From Onthophagus taurus (Eukaryota > Arthropoda > Insecta > Coleoptera > Scarabaeidae): a stretch of DNA of 64,000 nt. The stretch covers positions 32,433,501-32,497,500 of the forward strand of contig NC_091971.1 of NCBI RefSeq assembly GCF_036711975.1, given 5' to 3'. The notes under the pieces were generated by a model. It searched no databases and was not told the origin of the DNA. It worked only from the letters and a program-made list of their open reading frames with translations. Position 1 is the first letter of the stretch; every line of letters begins with the position of its first letter. The translations under genes and the position numbers were made by a program. This document shows positions 42,585-52,999 of this stretch, in pieces.

Positions 42585-44572
42585 ATGGAAAGGGATGGTA
42601 TTATAGAGAAAGTAGAGAAACCAACCGAATGGTGCGGCGTGCCAATAGTAATCGCACAAAACAAGGACAAAGTGAGAATATACGCAGATTTTACAGAACT
42701 TAACAAAAACGTAAAAAGAGAATTATACCAGTTACCATTTATTGACGAAACTCTTAGTAAACTCCAAGAAGGAAAAATATTGACTAAATTGGATTTTTCC
42801 AGAAGATTTTGGCAACTTGTTGAACAAAAAGTCAAGAAAATATACCACATTTATTACCCCATTTAGCAGATTCCGATACAAACGAATACCGTTTGGAATT
42901 TCATCGGCGCCAGAGTTATTTCAGAAGACAATAGATAACATAATGAAAGAGTTGAAAATAATAACCATTGTAATTCTCCATGCAGATGATATTCTGATAG
43001 CAGCGGAAACCGATGAAGAACACGAACATGCACTGAAGAAAGTACTAAAAATTCTAAAAGAAAATGGATTAACCTTGAATAAAAGAAAATGTGAATTCAA
43101 AAAAGAAAAAACAACATATCTGGGGTATGTAGTAAGCAAAAATGGAATTAAAGCCGACCCAAACAGCATTAAAGGAATAAAAGAATATTCAACACCAAAA
43201 ACAATCACTGAAATGAGAAGATTTCTGGGAATGGTAAACTATATGGGAAGATTTATATCCAATCTAGTAGAAAAAACAGCGTCAATCCGTGAACTGTTGA
43301 AAACCGATACAGAATTCATATGGAGCGAGCACCAAGAAAAACACTTCAATAACTTAAAGACCGAAATTGCATCATGGGCATCCGAAAAACTGGAACAATA
43401 TTTACTGGGTTCACAATTCGAAATCCAAACAGACCACAAACTATTGACCGTTATCCTAACTACTAAAGAGATAAATAAATTATCAAATCGTTTACGTAGA
43501 TTTAGAATGAGACTGTCCAAATTTAATTATACTATCAAATATGTTTCAGGAAAACAATTTTATATACCGGATGTCTTGTCAAGGGCACCAACAGACCAAC
43601 CAGAGGCGGACATGGATTGTTTAGAGGAAGAACCCGAAATTGATATCTACGTCAATGAGGTGATACAAAAAACATCACAATTTATGAACGACAAACTATT
43701 AAAACAAAAACAAGAGGAAGATCCCGACCTCCAATTATTGAAACGGTATGTTAAGAAGGGTTGGCCAACGGTAAATAAAATACCGGAAACTATAAAACAA
43801 TACCATAAATACTCAAATAAACTAAAGATAGATAAAAATATGTTAATATACGAAGATCGTATACTAATTCCAAAAAGCTTGAGAAAGAAATGTTCGGAAG
43901 CTATCCATAAGGGACACCAAGGCATTAACAAATACTTGGGAAGAGCTAAGGAAACAATATGGTGGCCAGGAATTAGACGAGAAATATCACAAAGAATAGA
44001 AAATTGCGAAAATTGTCTAAAAGATAAGACTCCGGCAAGAGAACCAATGATTTGAAGTTTTGTACCCGAAAGACCATGGAATCTTAGAAGCTGACATAGC
44101 AACATATAACAACAATAACTATATTATAGTACAGAACTATTACTCAAAACATCCTGAAATAAGAAAACTTGGAGATACGACCAGCAAGACAACAATAGAC
44201 TGTCTCAAAGACATAATGTCACGCCATGGTATTCCCACACAACTGAGAACCGATAATGGAAAACAATTCGATAATTACGAATTCCGTCAATTTGCAAAAG
44301 AATATGGATTTAAGTGGACAACGAGTAGTCCAGAGTACCAACAATCGAATGGACAAGCTGAGAGCGCTGTCAAAATAATAAAGAAAATCTTCCGATTAAA
44401 TGAAGACCCATATATGAAATTATTGATTTACAGAAATACACCACTAAAATGCAATATTTTACCAGCACAACTTTTATTTGGAAGAACTTTAAAAGATTGC
44501 TTACCAATACTCAACTCAAAACTGCAACCTAAATTACCTTTATTAATTTGTAAATATATTGTTATAATGTAG
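42585..44572 (+). pseudogene. G3 pol remnant
   Basis: Frames 42585-42866, 42817-44055 and 44060-44572. The protease is deleted between the gag zinc knuckle and RT. RT has IAQNKDKVRIYADF, RIPFGISSAPE and LHADDILIAA. A second deletion removes the first part of RNase H (joined at EIASWASEKLEQ). Integrase keeps the HHCC finger (HKGHQGINKYLG, CENCLK), then after a stop and frame change RTDNGKQFDN and NGQAESAVK. Similar to G2 throughout, so the same family at an older age. Confidence 0.82.
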
Positions 44573-44591
44573 GACAATAAAGAAAAGGGGA

Positions 44592-44715
44592 TGTAGGGTA
44601 TACTACCAAAAATACACAGCCTTGTGTGGTGGTGTTGTCAAGTACGTTGTAACAAATAAAGTTAATCGAGCTAGAACCCTTATATTATTCAGTCGTCACA
44701 CGTGTACGCCCAACA
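44592..44715 (+). repeat. G3 3' LTR
   Basis: TGTAGGGTATACTACC to GTACGCCCAACA, directly after the purine tract. Contains AATAAAG. Confidence 0.65.
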
Positions 44716-44796
44716 TTGACCAAGTCTGAAATAACTTTTAATTTCGGGGTTTGCGTAGTATGCAAATATGCAAACTTAGGTGTGCCAAATGAGGCT

Positions 44797-44840
44797 CAGG
44801 CAAAGTCCGAAAAGTGTAAATTAACTTCGGACTTTGCCTA
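44797..44840. other. Perfect 14-bp hairpin
   Basis: AGGCAAAGTCCGAA and TTCGGACTTTGCCT with a 14-base loop, in the gap 44716-44984 that otherwise holds no gene. Could be a fold-back MITE core or a transposon end. Confidence 0.45.
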
Positions 44841-44984
44841 TGTGGGTTAGACAAATTAAGGTGCGCACATTTAAAACACTGTTTACTGCTATCAGCGTTA
44901 TCAACAAGCTGTCTATGTGTGCTCACTCTTTGGCTTCTTAACTAACAATAAAAATAACAGAATTGGAATTTTCCCAATAAAGCT

Positions 44985-46260
44985 CTATTTTTGTAAATAA
45001 AAAAACCTAACAACATAGATACAAAAACTAACAATACATAAGATTATATAGGAAACTGTGTAAACCGTTACTTGTTTGAACACGAGTTTGAATGGTGACA
45101 TTTCGAGTTGCAAAACACATTTTTTATTGCAGTTACACTTCAAACACCCTTGGCCTCCGAAGGCAGCGTTTTGGCTACTAATCTGATGCAGAGAGAATTC
45201 AATCTCTGGGACGTCTTGAATTTTCAAAAGTGTGTCTTTGCACGCTTGAATTTGATTTCTCGAATACAGCGAGGCAATAATTCCTTTCTTGGTTCCAATT
45301 TTATAGAGTCCATCATTTGTTGTCTCCAAAACTACGCCAATTACGTTTCAGGCATCTCCTTTGCTCCTGTCAAGGGTTGGAACAAGCACAGTAACTGATG
45401 TTCCAACATTTTCTCTGCCTACTCTTTCAATCCTTCTACAGCTTTCTCTTGATTTGAAGTCATCGTTTTTCTTGTTGCACACCGAAGACATAAAACTGAT
45501 GCTCCGTAACCCTCGTTGGTATTACTTGTACTCTGGGCACAGATGACATGAACATTTTGCGCACAGCTATAACACTTGTGGACTCCTGAAGTTTCTTTTT
45601 CGCATATGCAATAAAAAGGTTCCAATTTTGCCATATCAACATCAAGGGCAGGAGTTGTTCCTTTAGTATTTTCTGCATCAGGAAACGGAGTTGATTCTCC
45701 AAGACTTTCTGCATTACGACCACAAGTGAAATTCTCCTGCTCCACAGTAGTTGCAAGTGCCTTTTCAAGATCTTCTTCAGTTCTAAGAACTTTTTTGATA
45801 GAATCAAATGCAGGCAATAAGGCAATGACTGTATTCCGATATGAGCGGTTCTTCCTTTAATGAAATAGAAATTTTTTTTTGTAATGAACTGAAATTATTG
45901 CTTACTGAACATCGCTTCAAAAGGTGTCGTATTCCGCTATGGTATTCATTGTTTTTTTGAAGCTGACAAAAACGAAGACCTTCGCTCCAATGCTTAGTCT
46001 TATTGTCTTCCATCCACGCAAATAACATATCTTCTGCGTCCCGGTTAGATCTCTCCACACTCCTTTGATTTTGCGAGTGTCTGGGTTTGCCCTGGACTAT
46101 TGCTAGCTCGAGCCACACTTCCCTTAACTCTTCAACTACCCGATTAGCAAACTCTCGTCCGTTGTCCGACTGCAACACGCTGGGAGTTCCCAAAATACAA
46201 AAAACATCCAATAATGTGTGAGCCACTTCCTCTGCTGTCTTCGTCTTCAATGGACGAAGT
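44985..46260 (-). pseudogene. Ginger/KRBA2-like DNA transposon with Gypsy-type integrase
   Basis: Minus-strand order: integrase core (TAEEVAHTLLDVFCILG, LQSDNGREFANRVV with a catalytic Asp, and GKPRHSQNQRSVERSNRD with the catalytic Glu). Next is a frame with a zinc-binding cluster (FYCICEKETSGVHKCYSC, CLRCATRK), and then NDGLYKIGTKKG, SLYSRNQ and GGQGCLKCNCNKKC. This domain series is that of insect proteins annotated KRAB-A domain-containing protein 2-like. The N-terminal part with the first Asp is missing, and frameshifts near 45815 and a stop near 45345 break it. Ends were not identified. Confidence 0.7.
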
Positions 46261-46744
46261 ATGGACTACAGTTCTGTGGTTTCATTTCCAAAGTAGCAAA
46301 GACCAAGGTATCTTCTACATAGCGAATATGTATTATTTACGATTTTACTATTTATTAGTTACCATCGTTACTCATGATCAATGGTGACAGAATGAATTCT
46401 ATGATGCTAACTTTGCTCATTATTTCCGTGCATGTCTTATCTGATCCTGCTGCCTTACTGTTGTTAGCTAAGGAAATAGCTTAATTAGCAATAATTATAA
46501 AATTCTTCATCTACACATATTTATGTTTACTTTGTTGATCAGATAATTGAAGCAGTCCATAACACGATTGCTCTGGCAGTCTCCCTACTAAACATAATCG
46601 CTAGTCCGTTTCTGTTTTTCGTTCCCTCATCACCCGAATATGATATTCGGGTATGATCGTCAATTTCTATTTGTTGAATGTTCTATCTCATTTCCCTAAT
46701 GCCCAGTATGTTTATAAGTAGCCTTCTCATTTATTTGATTAATT
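46261..46744. other. Gap without recognised gene
   Basis: Mixed sequence with a short TATTCGGGTATGATCG segment and no recognisable repeat border. Confidence 0.3.
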
Positions 46745-48297
46745 AATGTGCACCAAATTAAATGTGCTTACTGTGAAGGAAACCATTCCACAAAGTTCAC
46801 AATATATTGCAACAAAACGTATGGCACGCACTACGTGAAAAGAGAAAGAACAAGCATCAAATCCAACCCATTCCAATACGACAAATTCAATCAAAAGTAT
46901 CATATGCCCAAGCAGTTCATAATCAAAAGATACCAGACGACATCCTATCAACAAGTTTTAAGAAATGCACGCCAAACTCATCTAGTTACTACTGTTATCG
47001 CTAAACTAGTTTGATGGTAATACAACTCACATATAAAATAGTTATCTAGAAATATTCATTCAAAAATATCTAGAAAATCTTACTCTAATAGACGCTACGG
47101 ATTATTGGCTTTGGAAAGTTAGCAGAAGACTAAAAAGATCTCAACGACACATCCTTTCAAGTAAAGGTGAGATAACTTCTGGGCCGAAAATAACAAAGAA
47201 TGATGAACTCGACATAATTAGCTCCTTAAAAGTGCCATTTCGTCTAAAAATGCCTCACTGCAAGTTCATAACTAAGGATATACAATAGGTCATAATGAAA
47301 CAAATAAATACAAAAAGACTACATGATTTAACCAGATTAATGGAATGATTCTGCGGAAATGCACCATGATAATTTAATGTGGTAATAAATAATTAAATTA
47401 TTATTAATTTTATATATCATATATTTTATTTAATTAATTTTATCAGTCTTTTATTTCTTTCTTATAGGTGAAAGTAATATGGCTTATCTGGTGAACTAGA
47501 AAGTGATGGCAACTTGAAAGAATCGTTGAATTTGATGAAGTTGACTCTTCTATAGTACTACATATCTTCAATTTTGAAGGTTTTTGGATTACAGGACTTT
47601 GATGTATCTGGAGAAGTTTCTGTAGAATTGGAAATCTTAAAAGTCTTGAATAGTTTTTGGGTTTCTTCTGATAGAAGTATAACTACTTGCAGCTCAGTGA
47701 AACACCAGTTCGGAATGATGTTCTTTGTAATTGAGGTCACCAATAAAGGACAATAATATTTATCCTTTTATATAATAATAATAACATTTTGGTAACTAAT
47801 GTAACATAGAAATAAGTAACTCGATTTGAAATATCGGTTGCCACACTATGATCTATAAACTTTTCGAAAAGCTATAAGTATGTTAATAGATATCACACAA
47901 TAATAAATTATGGGGAAATAATCCAAGATCAGCAATTTGCCTTTCGCTACAATCAGGATTGCAGTGCTAAATCATGTTGTTCTGCAGGTTTCCTCGACAT
48001 ACTTGAAGCCTTTAATAAGATGTAGTACGGAGGTTTACAAGTTAAACCAACGAGGCTCCTTCTAAATCCGCACTATCAACCCCTCACATTATATTTGACA
48101 CTTTCTTGTGAAACTAGGTATTAAATATTGTTCAACTTATCTCCCGTGCTATCAGGAGTTGCATCAAGGAAGCGTTCTTAGCCCAGTAATGTATCTATTG
48201 TATAGGTCAAATGTGCCAACAACGAAAAGTACCACTTTTGCAACATATGTTGATGAAACCGCAACATTGCCTTTCGAAATCTGTAACATAATCTAAA
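46745..48297 (+). pseudogene. Jockey-clade LINE remnant (ORF1 end, ORF2 pieces)
   Basis: 46745-46990 holds the end of a Jockey-type ORF1: a zinc knuckle (KCAYCEGNHSTKF) and, in a second frame, VSYAQAVHNQK. 47055-47280 holds the ORF2 linker (DATDYWLWKVSRRLKRSQRH). 47940-48297 holds RT blocks (QFAFRYN, FLDILEAFNKM, then QGSVLSPVMYLLYRSNVPTT and ATYVDETATL, where YADD is degraded). The order is right and the spacing shows deletions. Many stops. Confidence 0.65.
47285..47935. other. Gap inside the Jockey remnant
   Basis: AT-rich DNA. Overlapping short frames at 47558-47756 on both strands are not recognised and probably not coding. Confidence 0.3.
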
Positions 48298-48371
48298 CAT
48301 AATTCATAAGTGTATGAAAAATATAAATATTATTATTAAGAGTTTATTGTATACAGTAATTGTTTACAATT

Positions 48372-48957
48372 CTTTTTGTAATTCGCTACGGTAATGGAAG
48401 CTAAAACAGTACTCAAACGGGTGCTGTAATGAGACTCCTTACAGCATCCGATGCTGTAATGAGATTTTAGTAACATTTTATGGAACCAGTTCAAGTTGGT
48501 GACATTGGGTCATTAATTTTTCTAGTTGTCAATGTGACAATTTTTGTCTATGGATGTTTAAACACGTTCTTAGCATCGAATACAAAGTCCACAATGATGA
48601 GGACATTGACTCTGAGCAATTTCTCTTATTTTGGGAGGTGTACATGAAACATTTTTTTCAGGTGAATATATTTTGTGTTTTGACAGTTTCTAATTGTCAA
48701 TTCAAAGTTTCTATTTTCAAGTGTTCCGGTGTTACCAACTGCTACATACCTATTTCCCTACATTGCCCAAATTTACTTTATTTTTGTTAAAAAAAAATAT
48801 AAAAACGCGAATTACAAAAAATAGCATAAAAAACACGTTTCATAAGACTTAAAGCACTCATTCATTAAAAAACTCGTGGCTTCGCCACTCGTTTTTCAAC
48901 TTGAATTCGTGCATTTCAAGCGTGTCTTACGAAACTTGTTTTTTAATATACTATTAC
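48372..48957. repeat. Fold-back repeat family, copy 2
   Basis: Inverted copy of 14301-14887, about 90% alike by eye, with the same borders (TTTTTGTAATTCGC and AATATACTATTAC). Contains the palindrome AACTCGTGGCTTCGCCACTCG. Confidence 0.6.
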
Positions 48958-48974
48958 ATTATTCAAATATTACT

Positions 48975-50372
48975 TTCACTCTCTACCCTCTTCCTCCATT
49001 TCCACGCCCTCGGCTCCTCGGCCCAATCATCCCCTCACCCATCCCTTTGTCTCCTCACCCCCATCACCATTCTCATCCATCGTTTCCCCTCTCCCCCCTC
49101 TCCTAAGATCTGCCTTCGGTCCATCTCCTCCTCCCTCAACCCACTGCACCCATTCAGCATGTGTTCTAACGTTTCCCATTCCTCCCTGCACAGCCTACAC
49201 CACCTCTCCTCATCGGCCATCCAGTATTTGTTGGCTCTCTCCTCGTTTCCACAACGGAACCTAGCCACCAACTTTTTCCCTTCCTCATCTCTTTCCAATA
49301 ACAAGTATCTAGGCAGCCCCTCCGTAATTATGTTCCTGTATCTTTCGTTATACCTTCCCTCTTTTATTTGTGTCCTTCTTTCCTGTCTCTGCACATCTCG
49401 GTCCCTGTCTCTCAACTCCCTCCACATCTCCCTACCCACCCTTCGTCTACTATTTATCTCCGTTACCGAGTAGCCCGCTCGTCTATAATAGTTGTCTCTG
49501 TGTCCTTTCCCATATCTGACCTTTCCCTCTCTAATTTCCCTCCAACACTCCCCCAGGATCCCGCAGCTTGGCCTCCCTTTTATTCTTTCTTCATATTTCA
49601 CTGCCCTCCTGCCCGCCTCCACCCTGACCTTATCCACCTTTACCTCTTCCCTCACTATATACTCCGGTGTTTCTCTCGCCACCCCAAGCACCCATCTCCA
49701 ATATCTAGCCTGCACGTCCTCCAGCAGTCCCTGCTCCCTCCATCCCCATACCTCTGCCCCATACATCATCACACTGCTAACCAGACCTTCAAACATAATC
49801 TTCCTCGCTGCCACATTCCTTCCAAAGACTCTCTTCCCCCAACCCCATACTTGTCCCATCACCTTATTCGCCTTTTTTGCCATAGCTATCACATGCGACC
49901 CCTCCCTGTTATCCTCCCTAAACACATACCCCAAGTAAGTATACTCCCTAACCTCCTCGATCTCCTTTCCCTCCCATCTCCAGTTTTCTGTTCTTTTTCT
50001 CCCACCCTTACAAAACTTCATCATCCTTGTCTTCCCCACATTTACTTCCAGCCCCTTCCCCCTAAAATATTTTTCCAATGTCTTTATCATCTCCTTCATC
50101 TCCACCGCTTCTCTCGCCATGACCACGATGTCATCCGCGTATGCTAACATATGCACCTTTCTACCTCCCACCACCAATCCTCCCATCTGCCCCTTCCCCA
50201 ATCTTTCCTCCAGGTCCGCCGTATACAGTGCAAACAGACTTGGGCTCAGCGGACATCTCTGCCTCAGTCCCTTCGTCGTCCAGAACACGTCGCTCAGCTT
50301 ATCTCCCACTTTTATCCTAGCCATCGTCTCCATGTATATTTCCTTCACTCTCGCAATTAGGTGTTCCGAAAA
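48975..50372 (-). mobile_element. GC-rich LINE (R1/I-like), copy 2, 5'-truncated
   Basis: The open frame 49035-50348 (437 residues, minus) starts just before RT motif B (TTKGLRQRCPLSPSLFALY). It has an intact HMLAYADDIVVMA, the thumb (GLEVNVGKTRMMKFC, YTYLGYVF) and a C-terminal zinc motif (CRLCREEWETLEHMLNGC). Closely related to 20035-22124, but here the catalytic segment and the C-terminus are intact and the 5' half is missing. Its high GC content contrasts with the intron. Proline/serine-rich plus-strand frames are antisense. Confidence 0.85.
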
Positions 50373-50714
50373 ATATAAATATAATATGTCACTTTCACCA
50401 TGCTAAAAAACCCTCTCAATTACCTTATGATTCAACTAGGTATAAAGTGTGTACGTACCGTGATTAGCTATGGGGTTACTGCTAGTTCTTTCAGCGTTTT
50501 GAAAACAAAGTTACCAACCCGCATTTCTTCGTCTCTAATGATATCATTCATTGTGTCATCCCTCTACAGATTAGAAAAGAAGTGATCCACCACTTCGGTT
50601 TATAATACTACTATTAAATTTAAAAGAAATCACTCACATGACATATAAGGTTCCATTGTCCGCAATCCCTTGAATAAAAAAAATAATTTAACAAATCGAA
50701 AATTTTTATTTTAG

Positions 50715-51320
50715 GAAATACTTGTGACGCATCCGAAGCGACAAACTTATATTTTAACACATCTAGTGCGCTCAAATGTTTAGAGGAAAAAGGAGATTTT
50801 GCTGTGATCGTCAAAGATCCTACAATAAAGTTCCCCACTAACGTTAGTGTGATGTGCAAAAATGGAACATTTTCGATGTTGGATAGTTTTGATGTGGACG
50901 AAGGGTGTTATTTATCTACTGTGACATCAAGCGAGATTATAACGAGAAATAATGACCCATTAAACAACGATAGCCAATTAGCATTGTTGGAATTCGAATA
51001 CTGGTTTTCTAATTACCCTCATAAACCTTTTGGATTATTCGATTCTTTTAATAATATAAACGATTTACTTTTTAAAGTAATATTTGTAACTTATTTTTTC
51101 AGTAAAACGTGTAAATCACTTATTTGTGTTTAAGGATACAACTAAAGGACTTGAATTGCCATCTTCGGAGAAAGATATTATCAAGAATTATGTTAAACTC
51201 TTGGATCATATCAACCATTATGAAAACGGACACAACAAAGCATTTTGTGTAGATAATTCTTCAATTACGTTTTTTACAACAATTGTTGTAATAGTTACAA
51301 TTTTTCTGAATAGTTTTTAA
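50715..51320 (+). CDS. Transferrin family protein, exons 7-8 (end of C-lobe, GPI-type tail)
   Basis: Exons 50715-51076 and 51135-51320. Phase matches exon 6, giving 693 residues in all. Text: NTCDASEATNLYFNTSSALK and CLEEKGDFAVIVKDPTI, where the usual Tyr ligand (YxGYxGA) is replaced (NTSSA). The exon junction then restores the family motif LLFKDTT. Choosing the acceptor at 51134 rather than 51102 avoids an immediate stop. The C-terminus, VDNSS followed by SITFFTTIVVIVTIFL and stop, is a hydrophobic tail after small residues, as in GPI-anchored melanotransferrin-type proteins. Probably surface-attached. Confidence 0.87.
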
Positions 51321-51849
51321 TTATAACTATACAGTCCACTCCCTATCTAATTTGAAAACGTTAAATATAAGATAAATACAACAAAAAAACTAAAAGTTCA
51401 CAAAAAATCGTTCATGAAACACTCTCACTGCTTTATGTAGGTTTCTGTCACGTAATACGTATATCATAATTGCCTCAATTCTTTGCCGTAACCTCAATCT
51501 TACCATCTTAACAATTTCTCGACCTTGCTTCGATGAAAGTAGAAGATAGAAATGAACAAAATTATTTCAACACGGCTTTATACAAAAATTTTACCTTAAC
51601 GAGAGGCAACGAGAGTAAAAGTAGACTAACCCCACAAGCCTGTCTTTTGAGCAATGAGCAAGATTAAGTATTGGCTTATTTTATTTTTCAATGAATTGCA
51701 TGATTAACATGCTATCTGTTGTTCCCACTCGGTGTACAAACTTACACCATGCTTTCTCATGCTTTGCCAGATGCAAAATTTTGCAATATTCCATTCCCTT
51801 CTTATATCGCTGTTTCTAATCTTATTATACCTTTTCCACTTAGTTATAA
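51321..51849. other. Region downstream of transferrin
   Basis: Should contain the transferrin 3' UTR. AGATAAATAC near 51370 is a possible but non-canonical signal. No other gene seen. Confidence 0.3.
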
Positions 51850-52900
51850 TTATAATTCATCCATATGTGCTATAAACACACTTGGACTCAATTCTTCTCC
51901 CTGCCGAAGGCCATTCTTCGACATAAATTCTCTCGATCTTAAATTTCCATATACCACAGCATTAACATTCCATAATTTCTTCCTTGACACACTATCAAAC
52001 GATTTTTTCAAGTCAATATATCCCAAAAAAAATTCCATTGTCTGCATAATCTTTTTAACTATTTTTGGATTGTGAATGTGTTGTCTTGTATATTCCTGCC
52101 TTTTTCAAATCCTCTTTGAACTTTATCTAATTTTCTTTCAACTGTTGGCCTAGTTTTGTTATCAAGAATTTGTTATAGTATTGCCCATTCTAGTACTGTT
52201 ATTTCTTTGTAGTTCCTGCAGTCTTTTTTGTCATTCTTTTTATGTATCGGGACTACTAACGCCATTTGCCAGTCTTTTGGGATTACTTTCTGTTGCCACA
52301 CTTTATGCAATATATGCAGAAACACATTTTCGCCCGGTGCCCCATATACTTTATCAGTTTAGTAGTTATCGTGTTTTGTCCGGGTGCTTTTCCGTTCTTT
52401 AATTCTCGATTTAATTCTTTTATGACTTGTTCTAATTCCCCCATTATTTCTCTTCATGGTGCATCTATTGCTCTTCGTGACCCTTCCTGTTGTTGTAAAG
52501 ATTCTATTGCACCTATATTTCCTTGCTCCATTATATTCAATAGTTTCTCGAAATGATCCTTCTTCTCCCCATTTTTATTCTTTACTGTCAATATCCTAAA
52601 AAATAGCTTTTGGCTTTATTTATTGTTTCTTTCCACCCTCCGAAGTCCACCCAAGTCCGTCTCTCTGCTTCTATCACGATTTCCTTTATTCTTCTTTCTG
52701 CTTATATTCATCATAACTCCACATAGTTTTATGTTTAAACAATTTTTCTAAACATATTTCTTTATTTTTAATACATTGTCTTATTTATTCAGACCACCGC
52801 GCCATTTGCTTCTTGTTGCTATTCTTCTTATAACTATCACATAGCTAGCCTTCCTACTTCCAAAAGAGTATTTCTGAATTGACACCATATATGTTCAATG
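51850..52900 (-). pseudogene. LINE reverse transcriptase remnant
   Basis: Minus-strand pieces in RT order: ELNRELKNGKAPGQNTI, then EKGRNIQDNTFTIQ, then GYIDLKKSFDSVSRKKLW (motif A) and MSKNGLRQGEELSPSVF (motif B). Frameshifts and stops are frequent. Clade uncertain (R1 or RTE-like). Nothing further upstream of about 52900 was recognised. Confidence 0.6.
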
Positions 52901-52999
52901 TCTGCCTGCGTCAATTTGTTCTTTATATTAGTAATTATTGTAGTAAGTTGTCATTTTTGATGTTTTTATGTCCTTAACTATATTTCTGGCATATACAGG

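Larger units (their letters stand above)
29357..44715 (+). mobile_element. Ty3/Gypsy element G3, split by piggyBac
   Basis: The gag start lies at 29357, two codons before the piggyBac TTAA, and the frame resumes at 41694. Gag and pol remnants continue to 44572. A polypurine tract (AAAGAAAAGGGGA) precedes a 124-bp LTR at 44592-44715. No 5' LTR was found in 29130-29356, so the left end is truncated or decayed. Its pol is close to G2. Confidence 0.75.
24787..50714 (+). other. Giant intron 6 of the transferrin gene
   Basis: The donor GTAAAA (24787) follows MCKLCTETG with one leftover base. The acceptor TTTTATTTTAG (50714) precedes NTCDASEATNLYF, which needs exactly that base, and the joined text is normal transferrin. 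The other introns of the gene are about 50-210 bases. This one is about 25.9 kb because of nested transposons, both strands included. Confidence 0.85.

Noticed and set aside
47558..47756. Overlapping 60-codon frames on both strands
   Set aside because: No homology recognised and mutually antisense in AT-rich intron DNA.
48940..50400. 8-bp ACTTTCAC direct repeat as target duplication of LINE copy 2
   Set aside because: Too short and not exactly at the element borders.
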